Counted from the stretch's first letter, positions 7,998-16,884 are shown. The stretch is DNA of 17,485 nt from CAYWBI01 sp964456445 (GCA_964456445.1 CAYWBI010000073.1:1-17485); one strand, 5' to 3'. Notes: generated by a model from the letters alone, not told the origin. Translations and numbers: made by a program.

Positions 7998-9197
7998 TTG
8001 AAACATACAAAGTTACTGTTCCTGATGTCTTTTTTTATTTTGATATCCGCGCTCCGGGCACAATATCTACCGCTGGCCTCACCTGAATCCACAGGCATGG
8101 ATTCCGGGCGGCTTTCACTTTTGGATGAAGAAATAAACAAGGCCATTGAAAAGGGTGATATCCCGGGCGCCGTCGTAACCGTTGTAAAAGACTTTAAGAT
8201 CATCTATAAAAAGGCCTATGGAAACCGGCAACTGCTGCCCCATAAGGAAAGCATGAGCCTGAACACTATATTTGACATGGCCTCGCTGACCAAACCCATG
8301 GTTACCGCTACAACACTGATGCAATTAATCGACAACGGCCAGGTGCGCCTGCTGGACACGGTGGAACATTACCTGCCGTCTTTTGCCAGCATCACAGATA
8401 GCACGGGCGCAAAAAAGCCGATTAGAATCATCCATCTGCTTACGCACTCTTCCGGTTTGCCAGCCTATGCCCATCCGGATATGCTGGAAAAGGAATTTGG
8501 CAAGAGAGACAAACAAACCCTTTTCCATTATATTGACAGCGTTCCGCGTCTTTATCCCCCCGGTACAAGGTTTAAATATAGCGGGCTGAATTTTATAACC
8601 CTGCAACGGATTATCGAGCAAGTTACATCGGCGCCATTGCCTGAGTACGCGGAAAAACACATCTTTAACCCTCTGGGCATGCAAGATTCGGGCTACCGGC
8701 TTTCCAGCGCCCAGATAAAACGCTGTGCCCCGACGGAACTATTGGCAAACGGCACATTACTGCGTGGGATAGTTCATGACCCCATGGCGCGGGTTGTGAT
8801 GGGCGGTCTCTCATCGAATGCGGGGTTATTTTCGACGGCAAATGATATTGCGGTTTTTGCTGCAATGATGTTGAACCAGGGGAGTTGGAACGCCGTCCGG
8901 ATTTTAAGTCCGGCTGCAGTACATACAATGACACACATCCCAAAAAGTTTTGAAAATACAGGGCGCGGGCTCGGCTGGGACTTAAATTCCGCCTACGCAT
9001 CCAATCAGGGAGATATGCTTAGCGCCCAAACCTATGGTCATACCGGTTATACGGGTACATCGCTGGTGATTGACCCGTTGCATAACCTGGCGATCATCTT
9101 TTTGACAAACCGGGTGCACCCGCATGATAAAGGGCATGTAAAGCAACTGCGCGGCCTGGTGGCCAATATTGTAGCTTCCGCTTTAATAAATTACTGA
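7998..9197 (+). CDS. Exported class C beta-lactamase-fold serine hydrolase
   Basis: This is a 399-residue serine hydrolase of the beta-lactamase/penicillin-binding-protein (AmpC-like, Pfam Beta-lactamase) superfamily. The TTG start is backed by a perfect AGGAGG. Residues 1-21 form a signal peptide (KHTK, hydrophobic core, then SALRA, with cleavage likely before Gln), so the mature enzyme is periplasmic or secreted. The catalytic SxxK is SLTK (96-99) in FDMASLTKPM. The Tyr motif is YSGLN (194-198), and the third motif is GHTG (347-350), the HTG variant of KTG. HLLTHSSGLP (146-155) is typical of the esterase/D-aminopeptidase side of the family. It could be an esterase, a D-Ala-D-Ala peptidase or a glycosidase-linked hydrolase; true antibiotic resistance cannot be claimed. 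A 71-nt gap separates it from the next gene. Confidence 0.9.
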   Translation: MKHTKLLFLMSFFILISALRAQYLPLASPESTGMDSGRLSLLDEEINKAIEKGDIPGAVVTVVKDFKIIYKKAYGNRQLLPHKESMSLNTIFDMASLTKPMVTATTLMQLIDNGQVRLLDTVEHYLPSFASITDSTGAKKPIRIIHLLTHSSGLPAYAHPDMLEKEFGKRDKQTLFHYIDSVPRLYPPGTRFKYSGLNFITLQRIIEQVTSAPLPEYAEKHIFNPLGMQDSGYRLSSAQIKRCAPTELLANGTLLRGIVHDPMARVVMGGLSSNAGLFSTANDIAVFAAMMLNQGSWNAVRILSPAAVHTMTHIPKSFENTGRGLGWDLNSAYASNQGDMLSAQTYGHTGYTGTSLVIDPLHNLAIIFLTNRVHPHDKGHVKQLRGLVANIVASALINY

Positions 9198-9268
9198 TAG
9201 ACTTTTATTTTTAAAGAAGTTATATTTGACCTATCAAACACATACAATAACTCCCGCTAAAGGGGACA

Positions 9269-9646
9269 ATGATTCAGCTATATGGCATCCCGAATTGTGA
9301 TCAAATAAGGAAAACTAAAAAGTTCCTAAACGGCCTGGCGTTTGATTTTGAATTTGTCAACATCCGAACAACGCCGCTTACCGTTGTTCAATTGAAACAG
9401 ATTGTCGGGCAGTTGGGCATGGACAGAACGATAAACAGCCGGGGCACAACATACCGTAGGCTTAATATTAAAGATCGTGCGTTAAACGACGATCAGTTAT
9501 TTGACGCCGTGTTGAACGAGCAAACCCTTATAAAGCGCCCCCTGCTGGAAAATAATGACCGCTATTTTATAGGATACGACGAAGAGGGAATAAAACAATT
9601 CCTTTCGTTCGGTCCGGGAAAAACATCAAAGAGGCCCAAATGGTAA
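9269..9646 (+). CDS. ArsC/Spx-fold thioredoxin-like protein (YffB type)
   Basis: This is a 125-residue cytoplasmic protein of the ArsC/Spx/YffB family. It begins MIQLYGIPNCDQIRK, with a single Cys10 after the first strand. Unlike Spx, there is no CxxC pair; YffB-like proteins also have a single Cys followed by Asp. The middle block NSRGTTYRRL (56-65) and IKRPLLE (88-94) are the family's other landmarks. Relatives are small glutathione- or thiol-linked reductase-like proteins whose substrate is mostly unknown, so no reaction is assigned. The ATG is preceded by AAAGGGG with a short spacer. The last 7 nt overlap the start of glgC, so the two are probably translated together, although no functional link between them is evident. 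Confidence 0.88.
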   Translation: MIQLYGIPNCDQIRKTKKFLNGLAFDFEFVNIRTTPLTVVQLKQIVGQLGMDRTINSRGTTYRRLNIKDRALNDDQLFDAVLNEQTLIKRPLLENNDRYFIGYDEEGIKQFLSFGPGKTSKRPKW

Positions 9647-10917
9647 AAATGACCGCGATAATCCTTGGAGGTGGCCAGGGTTCACGTTTGTACCCACTTA
9701 CAAAGGTACGTTCCAAACCGGCTGTTCCTATTGGTGGCAAATTCCGCTTAATTGACGTCTCTATCAGCAATTGCCTGCATTCCGGTATCCGGGATATTTT
9801 TATCCTCACACAGTTTAACACCGAATCCCTGCACCGCCATATTTATGACAGTTATCGTTTTGACAATTTTAGCCAGGGCAGTGTGCGTATTTTGGCTGCC
9901 CAGCAGACAGCGGAAAACAAAGATTGGTATCAGGGCACGGCAGACGCCGTTCGTAAAAACCTTGATTTTTTTCGCCAGACCAATGAACATATCATCATCC
10001 TTTCCGGTGACCATCTCTACCGTATGGATTATCGCAGTTTTCTGTTGCACCACATGGACAGTAACGCAGAAATCTCAATCGCCGCCAAACCCATTTTTGA
10101 ACAGGACGCCTCCGAATTTGGCATTTTAAAAACCGATGAAGACGGTATCATCACCGATTTCTTTGAAAAGCCCACATCCAGGGAAGAGTTAGACCGGTAC
10201 CGCATTTCCGATGATGTGTTCAAACACTTTAATATGGAGCCGGAAGGCCATACGCATATTGCATCCATGGGCATTTATATTTTTAGAAAAGACGTTTTGC
10301 TGGAGCTTCTCAGTAATAGTGAAAAGGGCGATTTCGGCAAGGGGATTATCCCGGAAAGTTTGGCCGACCGACGTATTTCCGCTTATTTTTTTAATGGATA
10401 CTGGGAAGATATCGGTACTATAAAGGCGTTTTTTGACGCTCATATGGATTTTACCTGTGCCGTTCCAAATTTTAATTTTTATGATGAAGAACAACCGGTT
10501 TATACCCGGCCACGTTATTTGCCGCCATCCAAGGTTAACCAATGTCAAATCAACCACTCCATTATTGGTGAAGGCTCCATTTTATTGGGATCAATCATCG
10601 AAGATACAGTAATAGGCATCCGTTCCTATATCGACGAGGGCACCTTTGTACAACGCTCTATTATTATGGGCAATGCCCATTATAACACGATAGATGAACG
10701 GCGGCAGAACGATACAAAATCCATCCCAAACTTAGGGATTGGCAAAAACTGTATCATCCGTAATGCCATCATTGATATGGATTGCAGCATCGGGGACAAT
10801 GTTCAAATTATAAACAAAGATAATAAGAACGATGTACAGGAAGATATGTACACCATCAACAACGGGATCATTATTATCCCAAAGGGCACCATTATTCCAA
10901 GCGATACAATCATTTAA
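9640..10917 (+). CDS. glgC: Glucose-1-phosphate adenylyltransferase (ADP-glucose pyrophosphorylase)
   Basis: This is GlgC, 425 residues, which makes ADP-glucose and pyrophosphate from ATP and glucose 1-phosphate, the committed step of bacterial glycogen synthesis. The N-terminal nucleotidyltransferase domain shows GGGQGSRLYPLT (10-21), KPAVPIGGKFRLID (26-39), WYQGTADAVRKNL (97-109), SGDHLYRMDY (122-131) and FEKP (175-178) with the sugar-phosphate-binding Lys177. The C-terminal third (about 290-425) is a left-handed beta-helix with Ile-rich hexad-like repeats, normally the allosteric domain. Motifs and length resemble the plant/cyanobacterial type. The ATG at 9640 is preceded by AGAGG with a 5-nt spacer and overlaps the previous gene by 7 nt; an alternative ATG lies three codons later. 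No glycogen synthase or branching enzyme gene is in the window. Confidence 0.96.
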   Translation: MVKMTAIILGGGQGSRLYPLTKVRSKPAVPIGGKFRLIDVSISNCLHSGIRDIFILTQFNTESLHRHIYDSYRFDNFSQGSVRILAAQQTAENKDWYQGTADAVRKNLDFFRQTNEHIIILSGDHLYRMDYRSFLLHHMDSNAEISIAAKPIFEQDASEFGILKTDEDGIITDFFEKPTSREELDRYRISDDVFKHFNMEPEGHTHIASMGIYIFRKDVLLELLSNSEKGDFGKGIIPESLADRRISAYFFNGYWEDIGTIKAFFDAHMDFTCAVPNFNFYDEEQPVYTRPRYLPPSKVNQCQINHSIIGEGSILLGSIIEDTVIGIRSYIDEGTFVQRSIIMGNAHYNTIDERRQNDTKSIPNLGIGKNCIIRNAIIDMDCSIGDNVQIINKDNKNDVQEDMYTINNGIIIIPKGTIIPSDTII

Positions 10918-10930
10918 TCCTACGTGGGAT

Positions 10931-10961
10931 TTGGGCGCCGACAGGTACCGGGCTTTATAAT
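10931..10961 (+). promoter_or_regulatory. Candidate sigma-70-type promoter for the 601-residue protein gene
   Basis: A perfect TATAAT lies at 10956-10961, with TTGGGC at 10931-10936 as a weak -35 at a wide 19-nt spacing. The ATG follows 29 nt after the -10 box, giving a short plausible leader. The -35 and spacing are poor, so this is tentative. Confidence 0.35.
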
Positions 10962-10990
10962 AATTGTATTAATAAAACAGCGGATACATT

Positions 10991-12796
10991 ATGCGCAGGA
11001 AATATCTCTATTTTAAGATATTTGATTTAACCGACCATCCACAGGAAGTTCTTGCTTTCTCTCAGATCGAAATTGAACAAATTGTAGGCCCCGTTACACC
11101 GATCGATAACATTTTCCAACTCAGCCAACAACCGGAGATCAAACGGATTATCGAAAAGGACATTGACCTGCAAAACGCGCTGACCGATTCCCTGCCCCGC
11201 CGGGGACGCCATGGGTATTTATGGTTCGGTGAAGAACTGCCAAATATTTTCCATGCCATCTCCCGCCTGGCTTACATCCGTGAAGTCTATCTTTTTCAAC
11301 AAATGCTGGAACCAGAACCGGTCTTTATAAAAGACAATCTGCGCCACATGCCTTACCATGAAATGAATATCTATCTGTGGCGGGTGTACCGTTTTTGGAC
11401 AGTCGGATTTTTAATGGGCCGCGCCATATATATAGCCACTATAAGCAAGCACGAAAGTGATATAGATGAAAAATTCAAACAGATGCTGGACGAACTGTTA
11501 CAGGCCCCGGGGAAGCTGGCCGACAAAGATCCGGCCAATATGATTGCTTATAATCCCGAACAGCCCGGTATCCATTGGGGCATGGATACGCGCAGCCCGG
11601 CAAACCGGGATTTACGTTGGTACCAGACGCTAAGCAACTTTTCGGCCAATGATACGGCCCCCGCCTTGTTTTTACCTTTTTGCAACGAGAGCGCACTTGT
11701 ACAACAAGCCCTACTCGCTGGTCACGATGTTCTGGCCGCGGACGGCAACGCATTGGATATGTTGTTCACCCGGGCCAACGCCGCATTGCTCTCGGTCCCG
11801 GCGGAAACATTTAATAAACTCTCCGTTGAAATCCATTCCAAGACAAAACTTATTATAAATATGCGGGAACATACCCAGGCAGATTTATTCATGTACAGTG
11901 TTGAAGGACAATTTTTATCCTTCTGGAACGATGAAAGGAGCCGTTTGGAACGGATAGGGCCAACGGCTTTTGATATCGTTTTTTTAAAACATATTGCGGC
12001 CACCCGTTTTTTAATCGAAAGCCAAACTTTAACCCGCAATGATGATGTAAACACCCTGTTTTCCACAGCCTTAGCCATAACGCTTATAAAAGCTTTAAAC
12101 CGTAAAAAACAGGCCGCCTTTTATGAGGCCTTTTCTTTTGCCCTGCGGGAAATTTATATCCACTTATATCTCCTGCAAAAAATAAAATCCTTTATAGACC
12201 CCGAATTTGGAAAATTGATCCATGATTCGGATACAGCTGACCCGGAACAACTCGGTCCGGCCATCGACGGCAGCATGGTTTTTTTGCCGGATCATTTTGA
12301 ACCCGTTGTTTCACCCAAAGACCAAGCGCTAAACGATATCCTGAATTACCCACCGCCTCCCTCTGTCGGGCTCCACAGGCATATTGCTGAAAATCTGGCA
12401 CAAATCCATCAAATCGAAGAGGATATACGGGAGAAAAAGGGGTTTTATATCAAGTTACCAAAAATTGCCCGTGACCTGCTTACACGTTTAGAACTGTATG
12501 GGCAAAAAATACGGGTAACCGAATTCTATCGATTGCTTGCCCACTATCATGATATTTTGGAACTGTTAAACCAAAAACTTCCGGTTGCCGCGCGGGTCGC
12601 CCTGATTATTCCGCCGATGGAAATAAAAATTGAAACAGAAACCCAGGATATAGACCTGGTTGGAATATTAAAGGGGTTTTTAGACGGCAATCAGGGAATT
12701 TCCTTCAAACTTTTACAACAAATATCAAAACATGTTCATCCGCTAAAATCGAATTTTAATAAAGAATACAAAGTCTTGCTTCTCCAAAAAAATTGA
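10991..12796 (+). CDS. Degenerate DNA methyltransferase-like protein, function unknown
   Basis: This is a 601-residue cytoplasmic protein without a signal peptide or membrane segments. From memory, its N-terminus (YLYFKIFDL, then EIEQIVGPVTPIDN) resembles a group of FCB-phylum proteins annotated as DNA methyltransferases. Residues 226-262 keep the outline of a SAM-binding methyltransferase motif I: LFLPFCNESALVQQALLAGHD, then AADGNALDMLFTRA. This lines up with the usual DPFCGSG...VEALLLG...IDINPL...TRAK, but the glycines are lost. The position expected for the catalytic DPPY motif reads TAFDIVFLKHIAATRF (325-340), with no DPPY. About 200 further residues follow, with a helical segment near 463-482. 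I therefore call it a pseudoenzyme or highly diverged methyltransferase. No restriction gene is nearby. It follows glgC by 73 nt and precedes the CsgG-like gene by 34 nt. The family link is moderately sure; the function is unknown. Confidence 0.6.
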   Translation: MRRKYLYFKIFDLTDHPQEVLAFSQIEIEQIVGPVTPIDNIFQLSQQPEIKRIIEKDIDLQNALTDSLPRRGRHGYLWFGEELPNIFHAISRLAYIREVYLFQQMLEPEPVFIKDNLRHMPYHEMNIYLWRVYRFWTVGFLMGRAIYIATISKHESDIDEKFKQMLDELLQAPGKLADKDPANMIAYNPEQPGIHWGMDTRSPANRDLRWYQTLSNFSANDTAPALFLPFCNESALVQQALLAGHDVLAADGNALDMLFTRANAALLSVPAETFNKLSVEIHSKTKLIINMREHTQADLFMYSVEGQFLSFWNDERSRLERIGPTAFDIVFLKHIAATRFLIESQTLTRNDDVNTLFSTALAITLIKALNRKKQAAFYEAFSFALREIYIHLYLLQKIKSFIDPEFGKLIHDSDTADPEQLGPAIDGSMVFLPDHFEPVVSPKDQALNDILNYPPPPSVGLHRHIAENLAQIHQIEEDIREKKGFYIKLPKIARDLLTRLELYGQKIRVTEFYRLLAHYHDILELLNQKLPVAARVALIIPPMEIKIETETQDIDLVGILKGFLDGNQGISFKLLQQISKHVHPLKSNFNKEYKVLLLQKN

Positions 12797-12830
12797 TCAT
12801 TTTAATAGCCGGTATAACCGAAGGGCCACA

Positions 12831-13979
12831 ATGAATTCGAGAAAAACAACAACAAGAATCATCGTTAATATACTAATACTTCTATTTTTCTTTATTGGCT
12901 GCAGCACTACCATCCCAATAAAAATACGTAAACCCGCGGAATTAAACATTGGCTCTGTCCGTACGCTGGCGGTATTGGATTTTGATTTCCGTGGCAATTG
13001 GAACCTTGCCGGTACCGAAGCCAACAGCCCCGGTAAAAATTTTATGACCCGGCTTTTGCGCAAAGCCATGGGAGGGGCCAAAAACCTGCAAAAACAAAAG
13101 GCCGCACAACTGGCATATCCCGGCAAACAGGTAAGCGACCAGCTTGTAGCCCGCCTTGTAGAAAACGGTTATTATACCGTTATCGAACGCTCCCAACTGG
13201 AGCGTGTACTAAATGAACAGTCGCTTGCTTTAAGCGGCTTGGTTGATGAAGGCCGGGCTGCGGAGATTGGGCATCTTGTCGGCGCGCAGGCTATGATTGC
13301 AGCCTCCGGCAATTATTCCGTAAAGGATGATGGTGAATGGCAGAACTATACGGAAACGGTGAAAAATAAAAAAGGCAAAAAAGTAAAGATCAAGAAAAAG
13401 CGTTTTGAATATGCCCGAAAAGTGAGTCTGCAAATTACCTTCCGCATTATTGATGTGGAGAGCGGGCGTATCATTGTTTCCAGAAAGAATCAGGCGTCCA
13501 ACTTTAACAGCCGTGGCCGGACAAATGCCAAATACAAATCTCGCGGGCCGAACAAAAATGCCGCCGCCGAAGGCTTACCCGATTGGCTGCCCATAGTGGA
13601 CGAACTTGTGGGGCGGATATTGGATAAAATAGTGGAACAGATTGCCCCGCATGTGGTTACTGAAAAACGCATCGTGGAAAAAGGCGATTCGGAACGGATG
13701 AAGTCCGCTGTAGAGTATTGCAAACGCGATATGTGGCCGGACGCATTTAAAATATGGACCGCGGTTTTAAACGAACACCCCACGCCGAAGGACAAAGTTT
13801 CCGCTACCTATAACCTGGGATTATATTATGAAGTATTCGGTCAATTTGACCAGGCCGACCGATACTATCAGACAAGTTTTGAATTGTCCGGCGAGAGTAA
13901 ATATCTCGATGCACGTGCCCGGGTTGCCAAAAGAAAAAAAGAACAGAAGCGGCTGCGGCGGCAGGAACAGGCAGAGTAA
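12831..13979 (+). CDS. CsgG-like outer-membrane-associated lipoprotein with C-terminal helical repeats
   Basis: This is a 382-residue lipoprotein. A basic N-terminus and hydrophobic stretch end in the lipobox FIGC with Cys24, so the mature protein should be lipidated and probably reaches the outer membrane. Residues 43-280 look like the CsgG/curli-assembly fold: VRTLAVLDFDF (43-53), GKQVSDQLVARLVENGYYTVIERSQLERVLNEQ in outline (98-130), and LVGAQAMIAASG (149-160), followed by strands rich in RIID and SGRII. A very basic insert (KNKKGKKVKIKKK, 178-190) sits in the middle. Residues 288-360 read as TPR-like helix pairs (AVEYCKRDMWPDAFKIW, then YNLGLYYEVFGQFDQADRYY), and the C-terminus is charged and basic. 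No curli subunit gene is nearby, so a role in curli export is not implied. It converges on the metalloprotease gene, 19 nt away. Confidence 0.78.
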   Translation: MNSRKTTTRIIVNILILLFFFIGCSTTIPIKIRKPAELNIGSVRTLAVLDFDFRGNWNLAGTEANSPGKNFMTRLLRKAMGGAKNLQKQKAAQLAYPGKQVSDQLVARLVENGYYTVIERSQLERVLNEQSLALSGLVDEGRAAEIGHLVGAQAMIAASGNYSVKDDGEWQNYTETVKNKKGKKVKIKKKRFEYARKVSLQITFRIIDVESGRIIVSRKNQASNFNSRGRTNAKYKSRGPNKNAAAEGLPDWLPIVDELVGRILDKIVEQIAPHVVTEKRIVEKGDSERMKSAVEYCKRDMWPDAFKIWTAVLNEHPTPKDKVSATYNLGLYYEVFGQFDQADRYYQTSFELSGESKYLDARARVAKRKKEQKRLRRQEQAE

Positions 13980-13998
13980 AAAGGATATAAAAACTATA

Positions 13999-16788
13999 TC
14001 AGTGTACCGCCGCGCTATTCATGCTTTCAATATCAAGGCTTAGCCGCCCGTACCAGATGGCCTTCTGTTTTAGACCGGCCAAAACCCCCTGCGCATAACC
14101 TGCCGCAAAACGAATCCCCGGATAGCCAAAAGATAGCTCCCCCCCATAACCAAGCGCCGTGGTTCGAAGACTTTGATTTTGGACACTGGCAACATCGGCG
14201 AAGGCGGTGATCGCTACATCGGAAATGGGTAAAAACAACAAGGTGAGCCCACTGTTTCGGGCAAGATAGTAGGATAAATTCGCCGAACCCCAAAACAAAC
14301 GGCCGCCTAATATATCGCGGTCGATACCACGTACGGTATGCGTGTAACGGTAATCCCGCGGAAGATCAAAATTGAAATATCGGTCAAGCCCCGTAACCCC
14401 GGCGGCGGGTATCGAACCATTGCCCTGAATATATGCCCCCTTGATCGCGATCCCCAATTCTTCAAGAAATAAATTTGTGCCCGCTGTACCATGCATCTGT
14501 ACAACGGAGAAATTATACGGATTACTCACCGATTTAAAAATTTCCGTGCTTAGTTTAAGTTTACGTTTTGGAAAGACGGAAGTATAACGCGAGGGTTTTT
14601 GATATGCGACACTCAGCAATAATGACGGCCCCTGGTAATGATACGATGCGCCATTGCCCGGATCATGAATGTTGGTATAGGCATAACCCGCAAAAAGTGC
14701 ATAAGGCATCCGTCTGTTACCGGCAACAAACCGGTCCACCCCAAGGCGCAGGGCCATAAGATCGTGGGTAAGTGCGAGATATTGATTGTTAAAGGAACTG
14801 AAAATGGTCGGACCATGATAATAAAAAGTTTGTAAATCCATGTCTGCAAACTTTAGGGTATGCCCAAAGGAAACCAGCGAATTTTCCCAATCAGCCGGAT
14901 ATATAAGGGCAGTTAAAGCCAACACCTGCCGCTGCATAGGCTCAATCCAGGCGGTAGTCAGAAAAACACCCCAATCGGAATTCGGTTCTTTGTACGGCAG
15001 CGCCAGACTAAGACCATTTACAAGGTTTCCCTGCGGGAAAATAACCTTAGAGCGCTTGAACACCTGCTGTTTTTCTGTTACCCTTCCCGGGATGGAATCG
15101 GTAGTTGCCTTTGAAGCGATCCAATCGGAATAGTCTGGATGCGGATCAATTTTCTGCGGAACGACAGATGCATTCAAAAAAGAGTCCCGCGGCATGCTCA
15201 CAAAAGTTCGTTTATTGCCCGGATCGATATATGAAAATAAAAGTGATTTGTGGCTTTGATCGTACCCTTCTAACCTTAAAGGGAACTGACCGTTTATCTT
15301 TAACGCCGTATTTCCCGCCTGCTTGTCTAAAATCCAAAGGGCAGGATTGCGGTCTTTTATACCGTTAAAGGCAAGATATTGTTTGTCCAGCACTACAAAT
15401 TTTCGGATATCTTCAATGGAATTGGTGAGCGGTTCAAGCCTGCCATTGTGCCAGGAGAATAGATCCCGCTGGTTATCCGGTCGTTGCATCTCAAATAATA
15501 TATTATCCGCATCGTCCACCAGCAATGCACCAATGGGTTGCTTGGTACGATAGAGCGTCTCAACCGTTCCATTTTTTAAAATGCGCCGGATAAAGGAGCT
15601 ATCCGCTTCGGCAACGGATAATAGTAAGCGGTCCTGTGTATCAACAGCGGCATAAATCGCGCGGATATTGTCCGCCCGCAAACGTGTCTTGCCGGTCGTC
15701 CGGTCAAAGACAAACCAATCATAGGCAAGATGTTGTTGATTATCGCTAACGCCCAATGTATAACGCCCAAAGGCAACCTGATTTTGATTTGCGCTTATAA
15801 AAAGTCCTGTATCATAGTTATCATTTATAAATCGGATTTTATGAATGGCGCCGTTTGTGATTTTATATTCAGTGGCTGTACGGTATAAATGATTTTTATC
15901 GACGACAGATGAAACAATATAAGTAGAATCGGTTCCATTCAGCGGGATCACCTGATCATCTTTATATCCAAAGGATGGCATTGTTGACGTAAATTTTGGC
16001 TGGGGGAAATCTGCAGCCCTGTTACCATAATAAATGATTAAATGCCGGGCAAAATAGGGGAATAAGTCTTGGGGAGATTTTCCATAAACCGTAGAAAAAG
16101 CAGTATCAAAATCATAATAAAAATTGTCCGAATCCATTTGCATCAGTTTTATAAGTGAAGAATCACCAAATTGAGATGCAAGATAACGCACATATGCATG
16201 ACCGGCGGCATACAACAAACGGCCATCACTCAGGTCCGAAAGTGAGTTATATGAAAATCGTCCGTTTAAAACGGCTCGTTTCAGGAATACATCCCCCCGA
16301 TATGCTGTCCATGTTTCTGCAAGATATTGGGCAATTCCTTCCAAATACCATCGTGGTACACTCGCCGATGCGACCAAACCGAAATAATTCGCTTTACGCC
16401 AAACCGCCCGGAAGGAGACATGGTGTGCCAGCTCATGTTCCAAAACCATTTTATACCAGCGATGCGGGCCACTCCAATACTTTAGGTACGAAGATGAACG
16501 GGCATAAATTACAACCGTGTTTGAAATCGCAAAACCATTACTGATATCCGGAGAGTCCGTTAGGATAATATGCGCTTTTAGACTTTGAAAGGAGGATATC
16601 GGGACGCCTTGTTCAGCAGCCAGCCGCGGGATGGCCTGATCGGCAAGAATAAGCAGCGAATCGGCAAGTGACTCTAATCGCGGCATATATTCTATTCGGG
16701 CATAGTCGCTCTCTGTTTGCTGCCAACTTTGTGCAAGGAGTAAAAACGGGCAAACAATCATAAAAACAGCAGGAATCAACTTCTTCAC
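13999..16788 (-). CDS. Secreted gluzincin metalloprotease with propeller-like middle and C-terminal outer-membrane barrel
   Basis: This is a 929-residue exported protein. A signal peptide ends near LLLA-Q (residues 19-20). Residues 30-270 form a Peptidase-MA-like zinc protease domain: HELAH (118-122) gives His118, Glu119 and His122, and a third ligand Glu150 lies in WYLEGIAQYLAE, 28 residues after the second His, as in gluzincins. Residues about 280-560 are repeated strand-rich units with YxWFVFDRTTGK- and LWILDKQAGN-like signatures, resembling a TolB/WD40-type propeller. From about 590 to the end, alternating strands rich in Tyr and Gly, such as LFWGSANLSYYLAR and LGYGGELSFGYPGIRFAAGYA, look like a BamA-type or similar outer-membrane barrel. 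The GTG start has AGGAGAT 5 nt upstream. The gene is single, divergent from the DUF3098 gene. The protease domain is sure; the middle and barrel are inferred from pattern only. Confidence 0.8.
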   Translation of the reverse strand: MKKLIPAVFMIVCPFLLLAQSWQQTESDYARIEYMPRLESLADSLLILADQAIPRLAAEQGVPISSFQSLKAHIILTDSPDISNGFAISNTVVIYARSSSYLKYWSGPHRWYKMVLEHELAHHVSFRAVWRKANYFGLVASASVPRWYLEGIAQYLAETWTAYRGDVFLKRAVLNGRFSYNSLSDLSDGRLLYAAGHAYVRYLASQFGDSSLIKLMQMDSDNFYYDFDTAFSTVYGKSPQDLFPYFARHLIIYYGNRAADFPQPKFTSTMPSFGYKDDQVIPLNGTDSTYIVSSVVDKNHLYRTATEYKITNGAIHKIRFINDNYDTGLFISANQNQVAFGRYTLGVSDNQQHLAYDWFVFDRTTGKTRLRADNIRAIYAAVDTQDRLLLSVAEADSSFIRRILKNGTVETLYRTKQPIGALLVDDADNILFEMQRPDNQRDLFSWHNGRLEPLTNSIEDIRKFVVLDKQYLAFNGIKDRNPALWILDKQAGNTALKINGQFPLRLEGYDQSHKSLLFSYIDPGNKRTFVSMPRDSFLNASVVPQKIDPHPDYSDWIASKATTDSIPGRVTEKQQVFKRSKVIFPQGNLVNGLSLALPYKEPNSDWGVFLTTAWIEPMQRQVLALTALIYPADWENSLVSFGHTLKFADMDLQTFYYHGPTIFSSFNNQYLALTHDLMALRLGVDRFVAGNRRMPYALFAGYAYTNIHDPGNGASYHYQGPSLLLSVAYQKPSRYTSVFPKRKLKLSTEIFKSVSNPYNFSVVQMHGTAGTNLFLEELGIAIKGAYIQGNGSIPAAGVTGLDRYFNFDLPRDYRYTHTVRGIDRDILGGRLFWGSANLSYYLARNSGLTLLFLPISDVAITAFADVASVQNQSLRTTALGYGGELSFGYPGIRFAAGYAQGVLAGLKQKAIWYGRLSLDIESMNSAAVH

Positions 16789-16793
16789 TAAAT

Positions 16794-16800
16794 ATCTCCT
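16794..16800 (-). promoter_or_regulatory. Shine-Dalgarno for the metalloprotease gene (decides the GTG start)
   Basis: On the minus strand AGGAGAT lies 5 nt before the GTG at 16786-16788, which opens directly into a Lys-Lys signal peptide. This supports GTG over any upstream start. Confidence 0.75.
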
Positions 16801-16855
16801 TCATCGAAATCCAAAAGTTAAGCGTATCTACAATATAAATCTATCTAAAATCTAT

Positions 16856-16884
16856 TTGCTTTAAAAATTTAACCCGATTATATT
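16856..16884 (+). promoter_or_regulatory. Candidate sigma-70-type promoter for the DUF3098-like gene
   Basis: TTGCTT (16856-16861) and TATATT (16879-16884) are separated by 17 nt, in the AT-rich divergent gap. The ATG lies 28 nt downstream of the -10. The -10 box is good and the -35 poor, so this is tentative. Confidence 0.35.

Noticed and set aside
9221..9248. Promoter-like TTGACC and TACAAT, or Bacteroidota-type TATATTTG, before the YffB-like gene
   Set aside because: The TTGACC-TACAAT spacing is only 11 nt, and no matching -33 element is seen for the Bacteroidota-type box.
13984..14000. GATATA/TATATC inverted repeat between the convergent CsgG-like and metalloprotease genes
   Set aside because: The stem is 6 bp, all but one pair A-T, with no T-run, too weak for an intrinsic terminator.
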